Below, piece by piece: positions 45,725-55,670 of a stretch of 64,000 nt of DNA. Location: NCBI RefSeq assembly GCF_018847975.1, contig NZ_CP072597.1:496001-560000 (forward strand), given 5' to 3'. Position 1 is the first letter of the stretch, and every line of letters starts with the position of its first letter. The position numbers and the translations under genes were made by a program. The notes below the pieces were generated by a model, which worked only from the letters and a program-made list of their open reading frames with translations, had not been told where the DNA came from and did no database searches. The stretch is from Lysobacter sp. K5869 (GTDB taxonomy: Bacteria > Pseudomonadota > Gammaproteobacteria > Xanthomonadales > Xanthomonadaceae).

Positions 45725-47530
45725 TTAAAACCCGCGGCCGCCCGGCGCTTGCGTCTGCTGCGGATCCTGCCCACCGCCGGCGTTGGCGGCGTGATGCGCG
45801 GCGAGCTTGCTGCTGGTTTCGATGCTCTGGTGCGAGCCCTTGCTCACGTCGAGCGCGACCATGCGCCGGTCCGGCGAGTTCGGATCGCCCTGCACCGCGA
45901 ACACGCGCGTGCCGTCCTTGCTCGGGATCAGGTGATCGACCTGGCTCAGCCCGGCTTCGCGCGCGGCCGGCACCAGCGCCGCGGCGAGGTTCTTCTGCTG
46001 CTGCTCGCCGAGCTTGTTCGGCAGATCCACGCCCTTGAGCTTGCCGAGCAATTCCAGGTACTGGCCGTTGAGCGCGTTGGCGCCGCTGGTGAGGATGCCG
46101 GCCACGCGCAGGCCTTCCTCGACCGCGCCGCCGACCTTGTTGGTGTTGCGGTTGGCGGCTTCCTGCTGCGAGGCCATCAGCAGATAGGTGCCGCGTTCGC
46201 GCTCGCCGTCGCGGTCCTTGATGTAGCGCTTGACGTCGTTGAGCTCCAGGTCGAGGAACTCCTTGGTCGAGCCCTTGGTCGCCTGCGCCAGTTGCATCGC
46301 TTGCTGCTGGGTCAGCTTGTCCAGGCCCTGGCCGCTGGCCAGCGCGTCGACCAGCGACTCGGGCTGCACCTTCTGCTTGAGGAAGGCGAGGAAGCGGTCG
46401 CGGGTTTCGCTGTTGCCGCCGAAGCCGTCGACGATGCGGGTGGCGGTGGACAGCGCGTTGCCGGCGTCGGTGGGCATGCCGGCGACTTGCCGCATCACTC
46501 CGCTGATGGCCTGCTTGGGTTCCAAGCCCTCGGCGAACGGGAAGCGCTCGCGGAACTCGTCCCACTGCGGCTTGAGGATAGCTTCGCGCACGTGCTTGAT
46601 GAGTTGGTACGCGCCCGCGGCGAAGGCGACCACGGCCACGCCGATGGGCGCCACGCCGATCAAACCGGCGACCAGGCCGGAATTGCCCGCGCCCATCAGC
46701 AAGGCGGTGCTGCCGAGGTTGCCGGCGAGCTTGAAGCCGCCGCTGAGCAGGTCGAACGCGGAATTGACCCGGTCGTCGGCGGTCAGCGCCTTGCCGGTGA
46801 CCGGGTCGCGGCCGTTGAACACGCGGCCGGCGTTGTGGCTGAGTTCGCGCGCGCCGCTGGTGATGCCCTTGACCGCGGTGTAGCGCTCCAACAGCTTGGC
46901 CGCTTCGCGCTCGTGGCCGCTGCGGGTGGCGAATTCGAGCACCGCGCTCAGCGCGACCGCGTCGAGCGGCTTGCCGGCTTGCTGGGCGGCGGAACCGGCC
47001 TTGATCGCCGCGTCCAACGCGTCCAGGGTCTCGAGGATGTCGGGCTTGCCGGCGGTGGCGGCGAGGCCCTTGAGTTTGGCGAGCGGAATCTCCTCGCTGC
47101 CGGGCGCGTGCGGGTCGTGCTGATCGGCCCAGTTCTTGGCGTAGGCGGTCAGCGCCGCCTGCGCGGCGGCCGGCACCTGCAGCGAATAGCCTTGGAACGG
47201 CGGCGCCGCCCGGCCTTCGCGGCTTTCGCCGGGTTGCAGCTTCCAGGCCGGCGCGGTGTCGGCGAAGGCGCCGCCGGGCGCGGACGCGGCGGCGACGGTG
47301 GCGTCGAGGGTGTCCTCGTCCACCACCAGGCCGTTGCGCTGCAAGGCGTCGGCGACGAAGGCGCGCATTACCAGTTCGCGCGACCACTGCCCGTCGGCGG
47401 GCAGCAGCGCGGTGTACGCGGTGGGTTGGGTCAGCGCTGCCCCTTGGCCGGCGTACCAGCGGGGGAGCAGCGCGGGATCCCCGGCCGGGGCGACGCCGGC
47501 GGGAGTGGGTGAATCGACTGCGGCATTCAT
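45725..47530 (-). CDS. Probable type IV secretion effector with XVIPCD
   Basis: The 601-residue protein ends in a domain of about 110 residues that matches the Xanthomonadales VirD4-interacting domain: LVPAAREAGLSQVDHLIPSK, DGTRVFAVQGDPNSPDRRM, VALDVSKG and a Gln-rich tail. This domain sends antibacterial effectors to the X-T4SS. The N-terminal region is helical with a long Gly/Ala hydrophobic stretch (about 262-313, including SGLVAGLIGVAPIGVAVVAF) that could insert in membranes. No known toxin motif was found. ATG 47530 has GGAG 9 nt upstream; ATG 47545 is the alternative. No typical immunity gene is adjacent. Confidence 0.82.
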   Translation of the reverse strand: MNAAVDSPTPAGVAPAGDPALLPRWYAGQGAALTQPTAYTALLPADGQWSRELVMRAFVADALQRNGLVVDEDTLDATVAAASAPGGAFADTAPAWKLQPGESREGRAAPPFQGYSLQVPAAAQAALTAYAKNWADQHDPHAPGSEEIPLAKLKGLAATAGKPDILETLDALDAAIKAGSAAQQAGKPLDAVALSAVLEFATRSGHEREAAKLLERYTAVKGITSGARELSHNAGRVFNGRDPVTGKALTADDRVNSAFDLLSGGFKLAGNLGSTALLMGAGNSGLVAGLIGVAPIGVAVVAFAAGAYQLIKHVREAILKPQWDEFRERFPFAEGLEPKQAISGVMRQVAGMPTDAGNALSTATRIVDGFGGNSETRDRFLAFLKQKVQPESLVDALASGQGLDKLTQQQAMQLAQATKGSTKEFLDLELNDVKRYIKDRDGERERGTYLLMASQQEAANRNTNKVGGAVEEGLRVAGILTSGANALNGQYLELLGKLKGVDLPNKLGEQQQKNLAAALVPAAREAGLSQVDHLIPSKDGTRVFAVQGDPNSPDRRMVALDVSKGSHQSIETSSKLAAHHAANAGGGQDPQQTQAPGGRGF

Positions 47531-47779
47531 AGGCACTGGCTCCATGTCGGTGCTATTTGCTTCACGAGTCGCCGAGCCCGACTAGGGATGTGGAGCTCCG
47601 GGATGGCGGGCGAACCCGCATGATGCCTCCGAAGCTGAACGACAGCAATTCGTCGGCGTACGGGAAGGCGCAGAAAGCGTCTGTGCTTGGCCGGAAGCAT
47701 GCCTGTTCAGCGTTACCGCCCGTCGGTTGCGGCACCGGCGGGCGGATGCCGCGCCCGCCCGCCGGCGCCGCGGCCGGCC

Positions 47780-47905
47780 TCAGCGCGCGGGCGCCGGCGC
47801 GGCCGCGGCCGGCGCCGAATCGGCGTGCAGCAGCGGCGGACGATCGAACGCCGGATCGCATGCGCTCAACGACAACGCGAGCAGACACAGGGCGAATGCC
47901 TTCAT
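47780..47905 (-). CDS. 41-residue lipoprotein
   Basis: The short frame encodes a lipoprotein signal (MKAFALCLLALSLSACDPAF, lipobox LSAC) and a 26-residue mature peptide rich in Pro and Ala. An excellent AGGAGGT lies upstream of ATG 47905. It is 250 bp upstream of the effector gene on the same strand. T4SS effector immunity proteins are often lipoproteins, but this one is far shorter than they usually are, so that role is doubtful. Confidence 0.7.
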   Translation of the reverse strand: MKAFALCLLALSLSACDPAFDRPPLLHADSAPAAAAPAPAR

Positions 47906-48317
47906 GAACTACCTCCTTGTAAGCCGGGATGGACGTGCGTTCCTGCACGGCGCCGACGCTGCCGTCGAACCATGCGAGCGGCGGCCGCCCGCTATTTTCC
48001 GGCACATGCATCGCACACATCGCGACGCATAAAGGCGTCTTTTCGATGCCGTGATCGCGAGGCGCGAATCGCTTCGGCGCCGAGACGCGGACGTTGCGCG
48101 CGCCGCTTTCCGACCGCACGCGCTCTTGCCGCGACGCAGCGAATGGCGGCGCGCGCGACCGCGCGGGCGCATTGAAATCCGCCCGCGCGGCAACCATTGC
48201 AAACATCCGGCGTCATCCTGGGCCACGACGGTGCGTTGCGATCGTGGTGTCCGGCGGCGCGCCGCATCCACGGCGCGGCGCGCCATAATCCCCCGATCGG
48301 ACAGAAGAGAGGTGCCC

Positions 48318-50159
48318 ATGCACGGTGGCGGTCTTGATCTTGCGTTGTTGTTCCTGCTGGCCGCGGTCATCGCGGTGCCGGTGTTCCGCAAGTTCGGGCT
48401 GGGCGCGGTGCTGGGCTATCTGGCCGCGGGCGTGGTGCTGGGGCCGTACGGGATCAAGGTGATCGCCGACGCCGAGCCGGTGCTGGGCGCGTCGGAAATC
48501 GGCGTGGTGATGATGCTGTTCGTGATCGGCCTGGAGCTGTCGCCCTCGCGCTTGCGGGTGATGCGCAAGCCGGTGTTCGGCGCCGGCGGCTTGCAGGTGA
48601 TCCTCAGCGGCATCGCCCTGGGCGCGCTGGCGATGTTCGGCGGCGGGCTGGGCTGGAAGGCGGCGACCGTGGTCGGCCTGGGCCTGGCGCTGTCCTCGAC
48701 CGCGGTGTGCCTGCAGCTGCTGTCCGAGCGCAAAGGCCTGACCGCCGATTACGGCAAGCTGGCGTTCGCGATCCTGCTGTTCCAAGACCTCGCCGCGATC
48801 CCGCTGCTGGCGGCGATTCCGCTGCTGGGCAAGGCCGCCGGGGTGGAAGGCCTGAACTGGATTTCGGTGGCCAAAGCGGTCGGCGCGATCGCCGCGGTGG
48901 TGTTCGGCGGGCGGGTGCTGCTGCGGCAGGTGTTCCGGATCGTCGCGCGCACGCAGATGCCCGAGGTGTTCACCGGCGCGGCGCTGCTGACGGTGCTGGG
49001 CTCGGCCTGGATCCTGCAGACCGCCGGCCTGTCGGCCGGCCTGGGCGCGTTCCTGGCCGGCGTGCTGCTGGCCGATTCGGAGTTCCGCCACGAGCTGGAA
49101 TCGCAGATCGAGCCGTTCAAGGGCCTGCTGCTGGGCCTGTTCTTCATGGCCGTGGGCATGAGCATCGACCTGCAGCGGGTCATGAACGAACCGCTGACCA
49201 TCGGCGCGATCGTGCTGACCCTGCTGTCGGTGAAGTTCGTGCTGCTGTTCGCGGTCGGCATCAGCGCCGGCGGTTTGGACAAGCGCGGCGCGTTCCAGCT
49301 GTCGACGGTGATGGCGCTCGGCGGCGAGTTCGCCTTCGTCGTGTTCAACGAAGCGTTCAAGGCCAAGCTGCTCGACGATCCGACCCGCGACCGCCTGATC
49401 GCCGCGGTCGGCGTGTCGATGGCGCTGACGCCGCTGCTGATGATCGCCGCGCAGCGCTTGCTCGACTCCAAGCCGGCGCCCAAGCCCAAGCGGCCCTACG
49501 ACGAGATCACCGACGACCACCACCCGCAGGTGCTGCTGGCCGGCATGGGCCGCTTCGGCCAGATCGTCGCGCGCCTGCTGGTCGCGCACCGCACGCCGTT
49601 CATCGCGATCGAGAACAGCGCCGAGCAGGTCGATTTCATGCGCCGCTTCGGCAACATGGTCTATTACGGCGACCCGGCGCGGCCGGAACTGCTGCGCTCG
49701 GCCGGCGCGGCGCAGGTCAAGGTGTTCGTGATCGCCATCGACGACCGCGACGCCTGCATCCGCACCGTGCGCACGATCCGGCGCTTGTATCCCAAGGCGA
49801 AAGTGTTCGCCCGCGCGCGCGACCGTCGCCATTCCTGGGATTTGATGGACCTGGGCGCCGAACCGATGCGCGAGACCTTCCACTCCAGCCTCAAGCTCGG
49901 CGAGGAGGTGCTGGTGGAACTCGGCGCCGACCCGGCGACCGCGCGCGACCACGTCGAGCGCTTCCGCGAACTCGACGAACGCATGCTCAACGCGCAGTAC
50001 CTCGTGCACGACGACGAAGACGCGCTGCTGCAGAGCGCGCGCGACGCGCGCAAGGAACTGGAAGAGCTGTTCGAGGCCGACCGCGGCGAAGGCATGCTGG
50101 CGGGGATGGTGGACAAGCAGTCCACGACGGTGGCGGGCGACAACACCACGCGACATTGA
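48318..50159 (+). CDS. Kef-type glutathione-gated K+/H+ antiporter
   Basis: The 613-residue protein has about 12-13 membrane helices forming a CPA2 exchanger (residues 1-385, with LFQDLAAIPLL and GLELSPSRLRVM). A KTN/RCK NAD-binding domain (VLLAGMGRFGQIVARLLVA, GNMVYYGDPAR) and an acidic tail follow. KefB/KefC proteins release K+ when glutathione adducts form, protecting against electrophiles. No KefF/G-type ancillary gene is adjacent. KefB and KefC cannot be told apart from the sequence alone. Confidence 0.93.
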   Translation: MHGGGLDLALLFLLAAVIAVPVFRKFGLGAVLGYLAAGVVLGPYGIKVIADAEPVLGASEIGVVMMLFVIGLELSPSRLRVMRKPVFGAGGLQVILSGIALGALAMFGGGLGWKAATVVGLGLALSSTAVCLQLLSERKGLTADYGKLAFAILLFQDLAAIPLLAAIPLLGKAAGVEGLNWISVAKAVGAIAAVVFGGRVLLRQVFRIVARTQMPEVFTGAALLTVLGSAWILQTAGLSAGLGAFLAGVLLADSEFRHELESQIEPFKGLLLGLFFMAVGMSIDLQRVMNEPLTIGAIVLTLLSVKFVLLFAVGISAGGLDKRGAFQLSTVMALGGEFAFVVFNEAFKAKLLDDPTRDRLIAAVGVSMALTPLLMIAAQRLLDSKPAPKPKRPYDEITDDHHPQVLLAGMGRFGQIVARLLVAHRTPFIAIENSAEQVDFMRRFGNMVYYGDPARPELLRSAGAAQVKVFVIAIDDRDACIRTVRTIRRLYPKAKVFARARDRRHSWDLMDLGAEPMRETFHSSLKLGEEVLVELGADPATARDHVERFRELDERMLNAQYLVHDDEDALLQSARDARKELEELFEADRGEGMLAGMVDKQSTTVAGDNTTRH

Positions 50160-50218
50160 GGTGGGTTGGCGGGTAACGCGCTTGCGTTCGCAAGCGCAGT
50201 CGCAGCTTCGATTCCCGC

Positions 50219-50735
50219 TGTAGGAGCGGCGTGAGCCGCGACCGCGGGGCTTCAAGCTCGCGTCGTAAGCGCGGTGTCGCGGTCGCGGCTTGCGCCGCTC
50301 CTACAGGGAGCGGCCGCAGATTCGATTCCGACTGTAGGAGCGACGCGAGTCGCGACCGCGGGGTTTCGAGCTCACGTCGCAAGCGTGGTGTCGCGGTCGC
50401 GGCTTGCGCCGCTCCTACAGGGGGCGACCGTAGCTTCGATTCCGACTGTAGGAGCGACGCGAGTCGCGACCGCGGGGTTCCAAGCTCGCGTCGTAAGCGC
50501 GGTATCGCGGTCGCGGCTTACGCCGCTCCTACAGGGACAGGCCGCAGATTCGATTCCGACTGTAGGAGCGACGCGAGTCGCGACCGCGGGGTTCAAGCTT
50601 GCGTCGCAAGCGCGGTGTCGCGGTCGCGGCTTGCGCCGCTCCTACAGTGAGCGGCCGCAGCTTCGATTCCGGGTGTAGGAGCGGCGTGAGCCGCGACTGC
50701 GGGGCTTCAAGCCCGCGTCGCAAGCGCGGCGCCGC
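50219..50735. repeat. REP tandem array, 4.5 copies with 114-bp period
   Basis: Units start at 50219, 50333, 50447, 50561 and 50674. Each full unit contains TGTAGGAGCGRCGYGAGYCG, a central arm with GCGACCGCGGGG, the mirrored CGCCGCTCCTACA, and a constant linker ending GATTCCGACTG or similar. The last copy has only the forward half. The array lies in the gap between the convergent kef and ankyrin genes. The even period suggests tandem duplication of one REP pair. Confidence 0.95.
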
Positions 50736-50762
50736 GCTCGCTCAACGACCCACCGCCTCGAC

Positions 50763-53700
50763 TTAGCTTCCCGGCCCGCCGCGCAGGAACCGCGCCATCG
50801 ACACGCCGCCGTTGTTGCCGCTGCCCGCCGGCGTCGCCGGCGCGAACTCCGCGGCGATGTCGACGAAGCCGCGCATCACCGCGATCTCGCGCGGGGTGCG
50901 GTTGAGCGCGTCGCGCAGGTCGGGGTTGGCGCCGTGGCGCAGCAGGCGCTGGACCACGCGCAGCAGGCCGTGCAGCGAGGCCAGATGCAGCGGGCCGAAG
51001 CCGCGCGGGTCTTGCACGTCGAGCGAGGCTTCGTGGTCGAGCAGCAGTTCCAGACCGGCGATCAATACGTCCTCGTCGGCGGCGGTGCCCGGTTCGGCGC
51101 GCGCGCCCAGCAGCAACAGCAGCGGGGTGGCGCCGGCGGCGGATTGGCCGGCGTCGACGCCGGCCAGCAGCAAGGTGTCGAACAAGGCCACCAGGCGGCT
51201 GCGCTCGCGCGCGGTGAAGCCGTACATCGCCGCGCAGTGCAGGGCCATGCGGCCTTGCGCGTCGCGCGCGTGAACGTCGGCGCCGGCCGCGAGCAGGCGC
51301 GCGGCCAAGTCGGTCAGGCCGAGCGCGCAGGCCACCATCAGCACGGTGAGATCGCCCGGCAGACGCTGTTCCAGCGACGCGCCGGCGGCGACCAGACGGT
51401 CGACGATTTCGCCGTGGCGCATGCTCACCGCGGCCGACAGCGGGGTCGCGCCGGAATTGGCGGCGCGGCCCGGTTCGGCGCCGCGCGCCAGCAGCAGATC
51501 GACCACGGCGCGATGGCCGCCACCGGCGGCGCGCAGCAGCGCGGTGCAGCCCTGGCTGTCGAGCGCATCGACCGCCAGACCGAGATCGAGCAAGCGGCGC
51601 ACCGCGTCGGCGTCGCCGACGATGGCCGCGGCCGGCACGTCGCCGGCGCGCAGCGGGCGCTTGGGCAGTGGCCAGCCGCGCCAGTCCAGCCAATCGGCGA
51701 GGTCGCGCCGGCCCGAGGCCAGCGCCACGCCGAGCGGGGTTTGGCCGTCGGCGGCCAGCAAGTCCGGCGCGGCGCCGTGGGCGACCAGCCGCTTGAGCAT
51801 GTTCTCGCGGCCCAGCGCGGCGGCCAGATGCAACGCGCTCATGCCGTGGCTGTCGCGGGCGTTGAGGTCGACGCCGGACGCGAGCAGGCGCTCGAGCAGG
51901 CGCGCCCAGCCCAGCCGCACCGCGATCGCCAGCGGCGGATCGCCGGCCGGGGTGCGCGCGAAGGCGTCGGCGCCGCGTTCGATCAGATCCAGCGCGAACT
52001 GCTCCAGCCCGCGCGCGGCCTGTTCGCCGGCCGAGCAGGTCGCCAGGAACCGGCCCAGGCCGCCGCGGCCGGCCGGCGAGACGCCGCGGCGCAGCAGCGC
52101 GTGCAGCGCCGGCAGCGATTCCGGCGCGCGGTCGAGCAGGGCGAACAGCACGGTGTCGCCGGCGGCGTTGCGCACGTTGGCGTCGGCGCCCTGGCCGAGC
52201 AGCCAGTCGATGCGCTCGGCGGTCGGCGCCTGCCCGTCTTCCTCGTGCAGCTGCGCGCCCAGTTCGGCCGGGCTCAGCAGCTTGGCCAGACCGGTCAGTT
52301 CGGCCGAGCGGCCTTCGCGCAGGCCGTCGCGCAGCAGCGCGGCGGGCATGCGGTCGACGATCACCCGCTCGCCTTCCGGCGCGTCCGCGTCGCCCTCGCC
52401 GCTGACCGCGGCCGGCAGCGGATAGGCGCGGTCGAGCGCGGCCACCAGCGACCAGCGCCCGGCTTCGGCGGCGCGGTCGACCGCGCGCTTGCCCTGGCGG
52501 TCGCGCAGTTCCGCGTCCAGGCCCAGTTCGATCAGGCGCAGCACCAGCGGCGGCGAAGCGGTTTCGGCCTGACAGGCCAGGATCAGCGCGCTGGCGCCGT
52601 CGGCGTCGAGCGCCTTGGCCTGTTCGACGCCGCCCTGCGGCAGGTGTTCGAGCAGCCGTTCCAGCACCGCCGGACGGCCGCCGCGCGCGGCTTCCAGCAC
52701 CGGCGTGCGCTGCTGGCTGTCGATCGCCGCGGCGTCGGCGCCGGCGGCGAGCAAGGTGGTGACGATGTCCAGATGCCCGGCGAAGGCGGCGGTGTGCAGC
52801 GCGCTGCGGCGCTGCGCGTCGCGCGCGTCGATCCGCGCCTTGTGCTTGAGCAGCAGCTGCACGCCGGCCGGATCGTCCTCGTCGCCGCCGGCCGCGGCCA
52901 GCAGCGCCGGCGAGCCGCCGGCGTGTTCGGTCTTGGCGCCGCGTTCGAGCAGGAACTTGGCCAGCCGCCAGTTGCCGCTGGCGCAGGCCACGCCGAGCGG
53001 GCTGAGGCCATCGTGATTCAGCGTTTCCAGTTCGGCCTGGGCGTCGCGCAGCAGCGCGGCCACGCCCGGGTCGGAACTGCGCGCGGCGTGGTGCAGCGGG
53101 GTGTTGCCTTCGTGGTCGGCCAAACGCGGGTCGGCGCCGTTGGCGAGCAGGGTCATGACCGCGTCGGGGCGGCCGTGCCAGCTGTCGCGGGTGGCGGCCA
53201 GCAGCGGGGTCATGCCGGCGTGGGCGAGGTTGAGGTCGGCGCCGCGGGCGATCAGGCCGCGCAGCAGGCGCAGGTCGGGCAGCACCGCGGCCAGCACCGA
53301 CAGGCTGCGGCGGTCGCGCTCGTCCTCGGCCGGCGGCGCGGCGTTGACGTCGGCGCCGAGTTCGATGAGTTCCAGCGCGCGCTCGACCTTGCCGCCGCGC
53401 GCGGCGAGGTACAGCGCCTGGGTCAGTTCGGCGTCGCTGAGTTCGTTGGCGTCGCCTTCGAGCAGTTCGTCGGTGCCGTGGATCGTGTCGAGCTCGGGGT
53501 CGAATTCCAGGCCCGGCAGCGGATCGGCCGCGCGGATCGACTGCAGCAGCAGATGCAGCGCCGGCGACGCCAGGGCGAAGGCGACCGCGAGGGTCCAGCG
53601 CGCGCCGCCGCTGAGCAGGCCCGGCCATGCCAGCACCAGCGCGATCGCGACCAGCCCGGCGACGATGCCGGCCACGCCCAGGCCGCGCCACGCGCCCAGG

Positions 53701-54140
53701 TCCAGATCGGCCAGCCGCGCCCACTGCGGCGGCAGCGGATCGCCGTCGCGTTCGGTGCCGGTCCACAACGGCCACAGCCGCCACAGGCCGAGCAGCAACA
53801 GGCCGGCGACCACGCTCAATCCCAGCGCCGCCAGCAGCGAGCCCGATTGCAGCAGCGAACTCAGCGGCCACGCCGCCAGCGCCGCGGTCGCGGCGGTGGC
53901 GCCGCCCCACAGCGCCGACAGGCTCAGCAGTTCGGGTTTCCAGTCGGGCGTTTCGTCGCGCCGGCGCCACAGCCGCGCGGCCAGGGCGAAGGCCGGCTGC
54001 GCCAGCGCGCCGCCGAGCAGCGCCAGGACCGCCCCCGCCGGCGTACCGCCGAAGCCGGTCGCCAGGGCCAGCGCCAGGCCGGCGGCCAGGGCGATGGCGA
54101 AGCCCTTGGACAGGGCGCGCGAGGTGGGAGCGTCAGGCAT
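50763..54140 (-). CDS. Giant membrane-anchored ankyrin-repeat protein
   Basis: The 1125-residue protein has five or six membrane helices in the first 210 residues (for example [20 protein letters not shown] and [20 protein letters not shown]). About 900 residues of ankyrin repeats follow (recurring DxxGxTPLHxAAxxG units such as [20 protein letters not shown]), more than 20 in number. The C-terminus is [15 protein letters not shown]. It probably scaffolds partners at the inner membrane. It overlaps ycgL by 8 nt. No enzymatic domain was seen. Confidence 0.92.
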   Translation of the reverse strand: MPDAPTSRALSKGFAIALAAGLALALATGFGGTPAGAVLALLGGALAQPAFALAARLWRRRDETPDWKPELLSLSALWGGATAATAALAAWPLSSLLQSGSLLAALGLSVVAGLLLLGLWRLWPLWTGTERDGDPLPPQWARLADLDLGAWRGLGVAGIVAGLVAIALVLAWPGLLSGGARWTLAVAFALASPALHLLLQSIRAADPLPGLEFDPELDTIHGTDELLEGDANELSDAELTQALYLAARGGKVERALELIELGADVNAAPPAEDERDRRSLSVLAAVLPDLRLLRGLIARGADLNLAHAGMTPLLAATRDSWHGRPDAVMTLLANGADPRLADHEGNTPLHHAARSSDPGVAALLRDAQAELETLNHDGLSPLGVACASGNWRLAKFLLERGAKTEHAGGSPALLAAAGGDEDDPAGVQLLLKHKARIDARDAQRRSALHTAAFAGHLDIVTTLLAAGADAAAIDSQQRTPVLEAARGGRPAVLERLLEHLPQGGVEQAKALDADGASALILACQAETASPPLVLRLIELGLDAELRDRQGKRAVDRAAEAGRWSLVAALDRAYPLPAAVSGEGDADAPEGERVIVDRMPAALLRDGLREGRSAELTGLAKLLSPAELGAQLHEEDGQAPTAERIDWLLGQGADANVRNAAGDTVLFALLDRAPESLPALHALLRRGVSPAGRGGLGRFLATCSAGEQAARGLEQFALDLIERGADAFARTPAGDPPLAIAVRLGWARLLERLLASGVDLNARDSHGMSALHLAAALGRENMLKRLVAHGAAPDLLAADGQTPLGVALASGRRDLADWLDWRGWPLPKRPLRAGDVPAAAIVGDADAVRRLLDLGLAVDALDSQGCTALLRAAGGGHRAVVDLLLARGAEPGRAANSGATPLSAAVSMRHGEIVDRLVAAGASLEQRLPGDLTVLMVACALGLTDLAARLLAAGADVHARDAQGRMALHCAAMYGFTARERSRLVALFDTLLLAGVDAGQSAAGATPLLLLLGARAEPGTAADEDVLIAGLELLLDHEASLDVQDPRGFGPLHLASLHGLLRVVQRLLRHGANPDLRDALNRTPREIAVMRGFVDIAAEFAPATPAGSGNNGGVSMARFLRGGPGS

Positions 54141-54411
54141 CGGGCTGCGCGGCCTCCGCGGCGTTCGCGATCTCCGCGCCGGGCACCGGCGGGAACTGGA
54201 TGTGGAAGCCGCGCGCGCTGAGGTTCTCGCGCACCGTCGCCGCGTCGGCGCGGGCCAGCTTGCGCTCCGGGCTCAGCTCGACTTCGAGCACGAAATGCAG
54301 CGAACCCAGCTGCTGGCGAACGGGATCGGGCAGGCGCGCGAAGTCGTCGCGCGCGCTCAGGAATACGTAGGTATCTGCCTTGCGGAGACTTTTGTAAACG
54401 TAGGCTTGCAT
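54133..54411 (-). CDS. ycgL: YcgL-domain protein
   Basis: The 92-residue protein starts [20 protein letters not shown] and contains [20 protein letters not shown] and [12 protein letters not shown], the typical YcgL (DUF709) pattern. The function is unknown. Met 54411 was chosen from homology; an upstream extension is not conserved. It overlaps the ankyrin gene start. Confidence 0.92.
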   Translation of the reverse strand: MQAYVYKSLRKADTYVFLSARDDFARLPDPVRQQLGSLHFVLEVELSPERKLARADAATVRENLSARGFHIQFPPVPGAEIANAAEAAQPDA

Positions 54412-54634
54412 GGGGCGGGCGATACAGCCGGGGGAGACTGTTTTTTGTGCATCTGCAGATGCGATGCACAGCATACCCGCCCGTTCGGGCCGCGCGTACT
54501 TCCGCGTTCAGCGCCAGGCCCATTCCGGGGTGGTATGGCCGGGGACGGCGATCCGCCGGCCGCCCCCTGAGTTCGCTCGTTTCGGAAATCCAGTCTGGAA
54601 ATTCAGCTTCGGGCGCCCTCCCGGGCCGCCGCCG

Positions 54635-55639
54635 TCAGTGATACCCCGCGTCGGCCGCGACCTTGCCGCGGAACACGCGGTACGACCAATACGTGTAGCC
54701 CAGGATCGCCGGCAGCAGGATCACCATCCCGGTCAGCACGAACAGCTGCGAGGACGGCGCCGCCGCCGCGTCCCACAGGGTCAGCCCCGGCACGATGTTC
54801 GGCCAGATGCCCAGCACCAGACCGACGAAGCCGAGCACGAAGAACCCCAGCGAATACAGGAACGGGGCGCCGTCGCGGTCTTGCCTGCGCACCGCGCGCC
54901 ACAGCGCCCAGGCGTTGGCGATCACCAGCAACGGCACCGGGAACAGCCAGTAGAAATTCCCGCCCTCGAACCAGCGCGCCATGATCCGCGAGTCCAGGAA
55001 CGGCAGCCACGCGCTGACCAAGCCGATGAACACCGCCACCACCAGCACCAGCGGCCGCGCCAAGGTCCGCGCGATGTATTGCAGCCGGCCCTCGGTCTTG
55101 AGGATCAGCCAAGTCGAGCCGAGCAGCGCGTAGCCGAACACCACCGCCGCGCCGGTCAGCATCGAGAACGGGCTGAACCAGTCGAACACGCCGCCGACGT
55201 ACTTGCCTTCCTGCATCGGCATGCCCTCGACGATCGCGCCGAGGATCACGCCCTGGGCGAACGCGCAGAACAGCGAGCCCAGCGAAAACGCCGCGCCCCA
55301 CGCCGGCTTCGCGCGCTTGGCCTTGAAGCGGAACTCGAACGCGACGCCGCGGAACACCAGCGCGATCAGCATCAGCAACACCGGCAGGTACAGCGCCGAG
55401 AGCACCAGCGAATACGCCTTGGGGAACGCGGTCAGCAAGCCGACGCCGCCGAGCACCAGCCAGGTTTCGTTGCCGTCCCAGATCGGCGCGGCGGTGTTCA
55501 TCATGTGGTCGAGCTGCTGCTCGTCCTCGGCGAACGGCGCCAGGATGCCCAGACCGAGCACGAAGCCGTCCAGCAGCACGTACATCAACACGCCGAAGCC
55601 GATCACGCCGAACCAGATCACCGGCAGCCAATAGTCCAT
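54635..55639 (-). CDS. cydB: Cytochrome bd oxidase subunit II (CIO type)
   Basis: The 334-residue protein has about eight membrane helices and the signature start MDYWLPVIWFGVIGFGVLMY followed by LLDGFVLGLGIL. Conserved segments NTAAPIWDGNETWLV and FRGVAFEFR are present. It forms the quinol oxidase with CydA. The gene follows cydA after 31 bp. No CydX-like small frame was found in the 220 bp downstream. Confidence 0.95.
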   Translation of the reverse strand: MDYWLPVIWFGVIGFGVLMYVLLDGFVLGLGILAPFAEDEQQLDHMMNTAAPIWDGNETWLVLGGVGLLTAFPKAYSLVLSALYLPVLLMLIALVFRGVAFEFRFKAKRAKPAWGAAFSLGSLFCAFAQGVILGAIVEGMPMQEGKYVGGVFDWFSPFSMLTGAAVVFGYALLGSTWLILKTEGRLQYIARTLARPLVLVVAVFIGLVSAWLPFLDSRIMARWFEGGNFYWLFPVPLLVIANAWALWRAVRRQDRDGAPFLYSLGFFVLGFVGLVLGIWPNIVPGLTLWDAAAAPSSQLFVLTGMVILLPAILGYTYWSYRVFRGKVAADAGYH

Positions 55640-55670
55640 CGTCGCTCTCCGTCTCTCTCGTCCGCGGCGC

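Noticed and set aside
50219-50735. CRISPR array
   Set aside because: Units are long (114 bp), palindromic throughout and have conserved linkers rather than unique spacers; no cas genes are present.
50934-54221. A 1095-codon plus-strand frame opposite the ankyrin gene
   Set aside because: The Gln/Arg/Ala-rich translation has no family features and arises from the periodic ankyrin codons on the other strand.
54412-54634. A cydX-type small gene after cydB
   Set aside because: No frame with a start and a single membrane helix was found in the 220 bp downstream on the coding strand.
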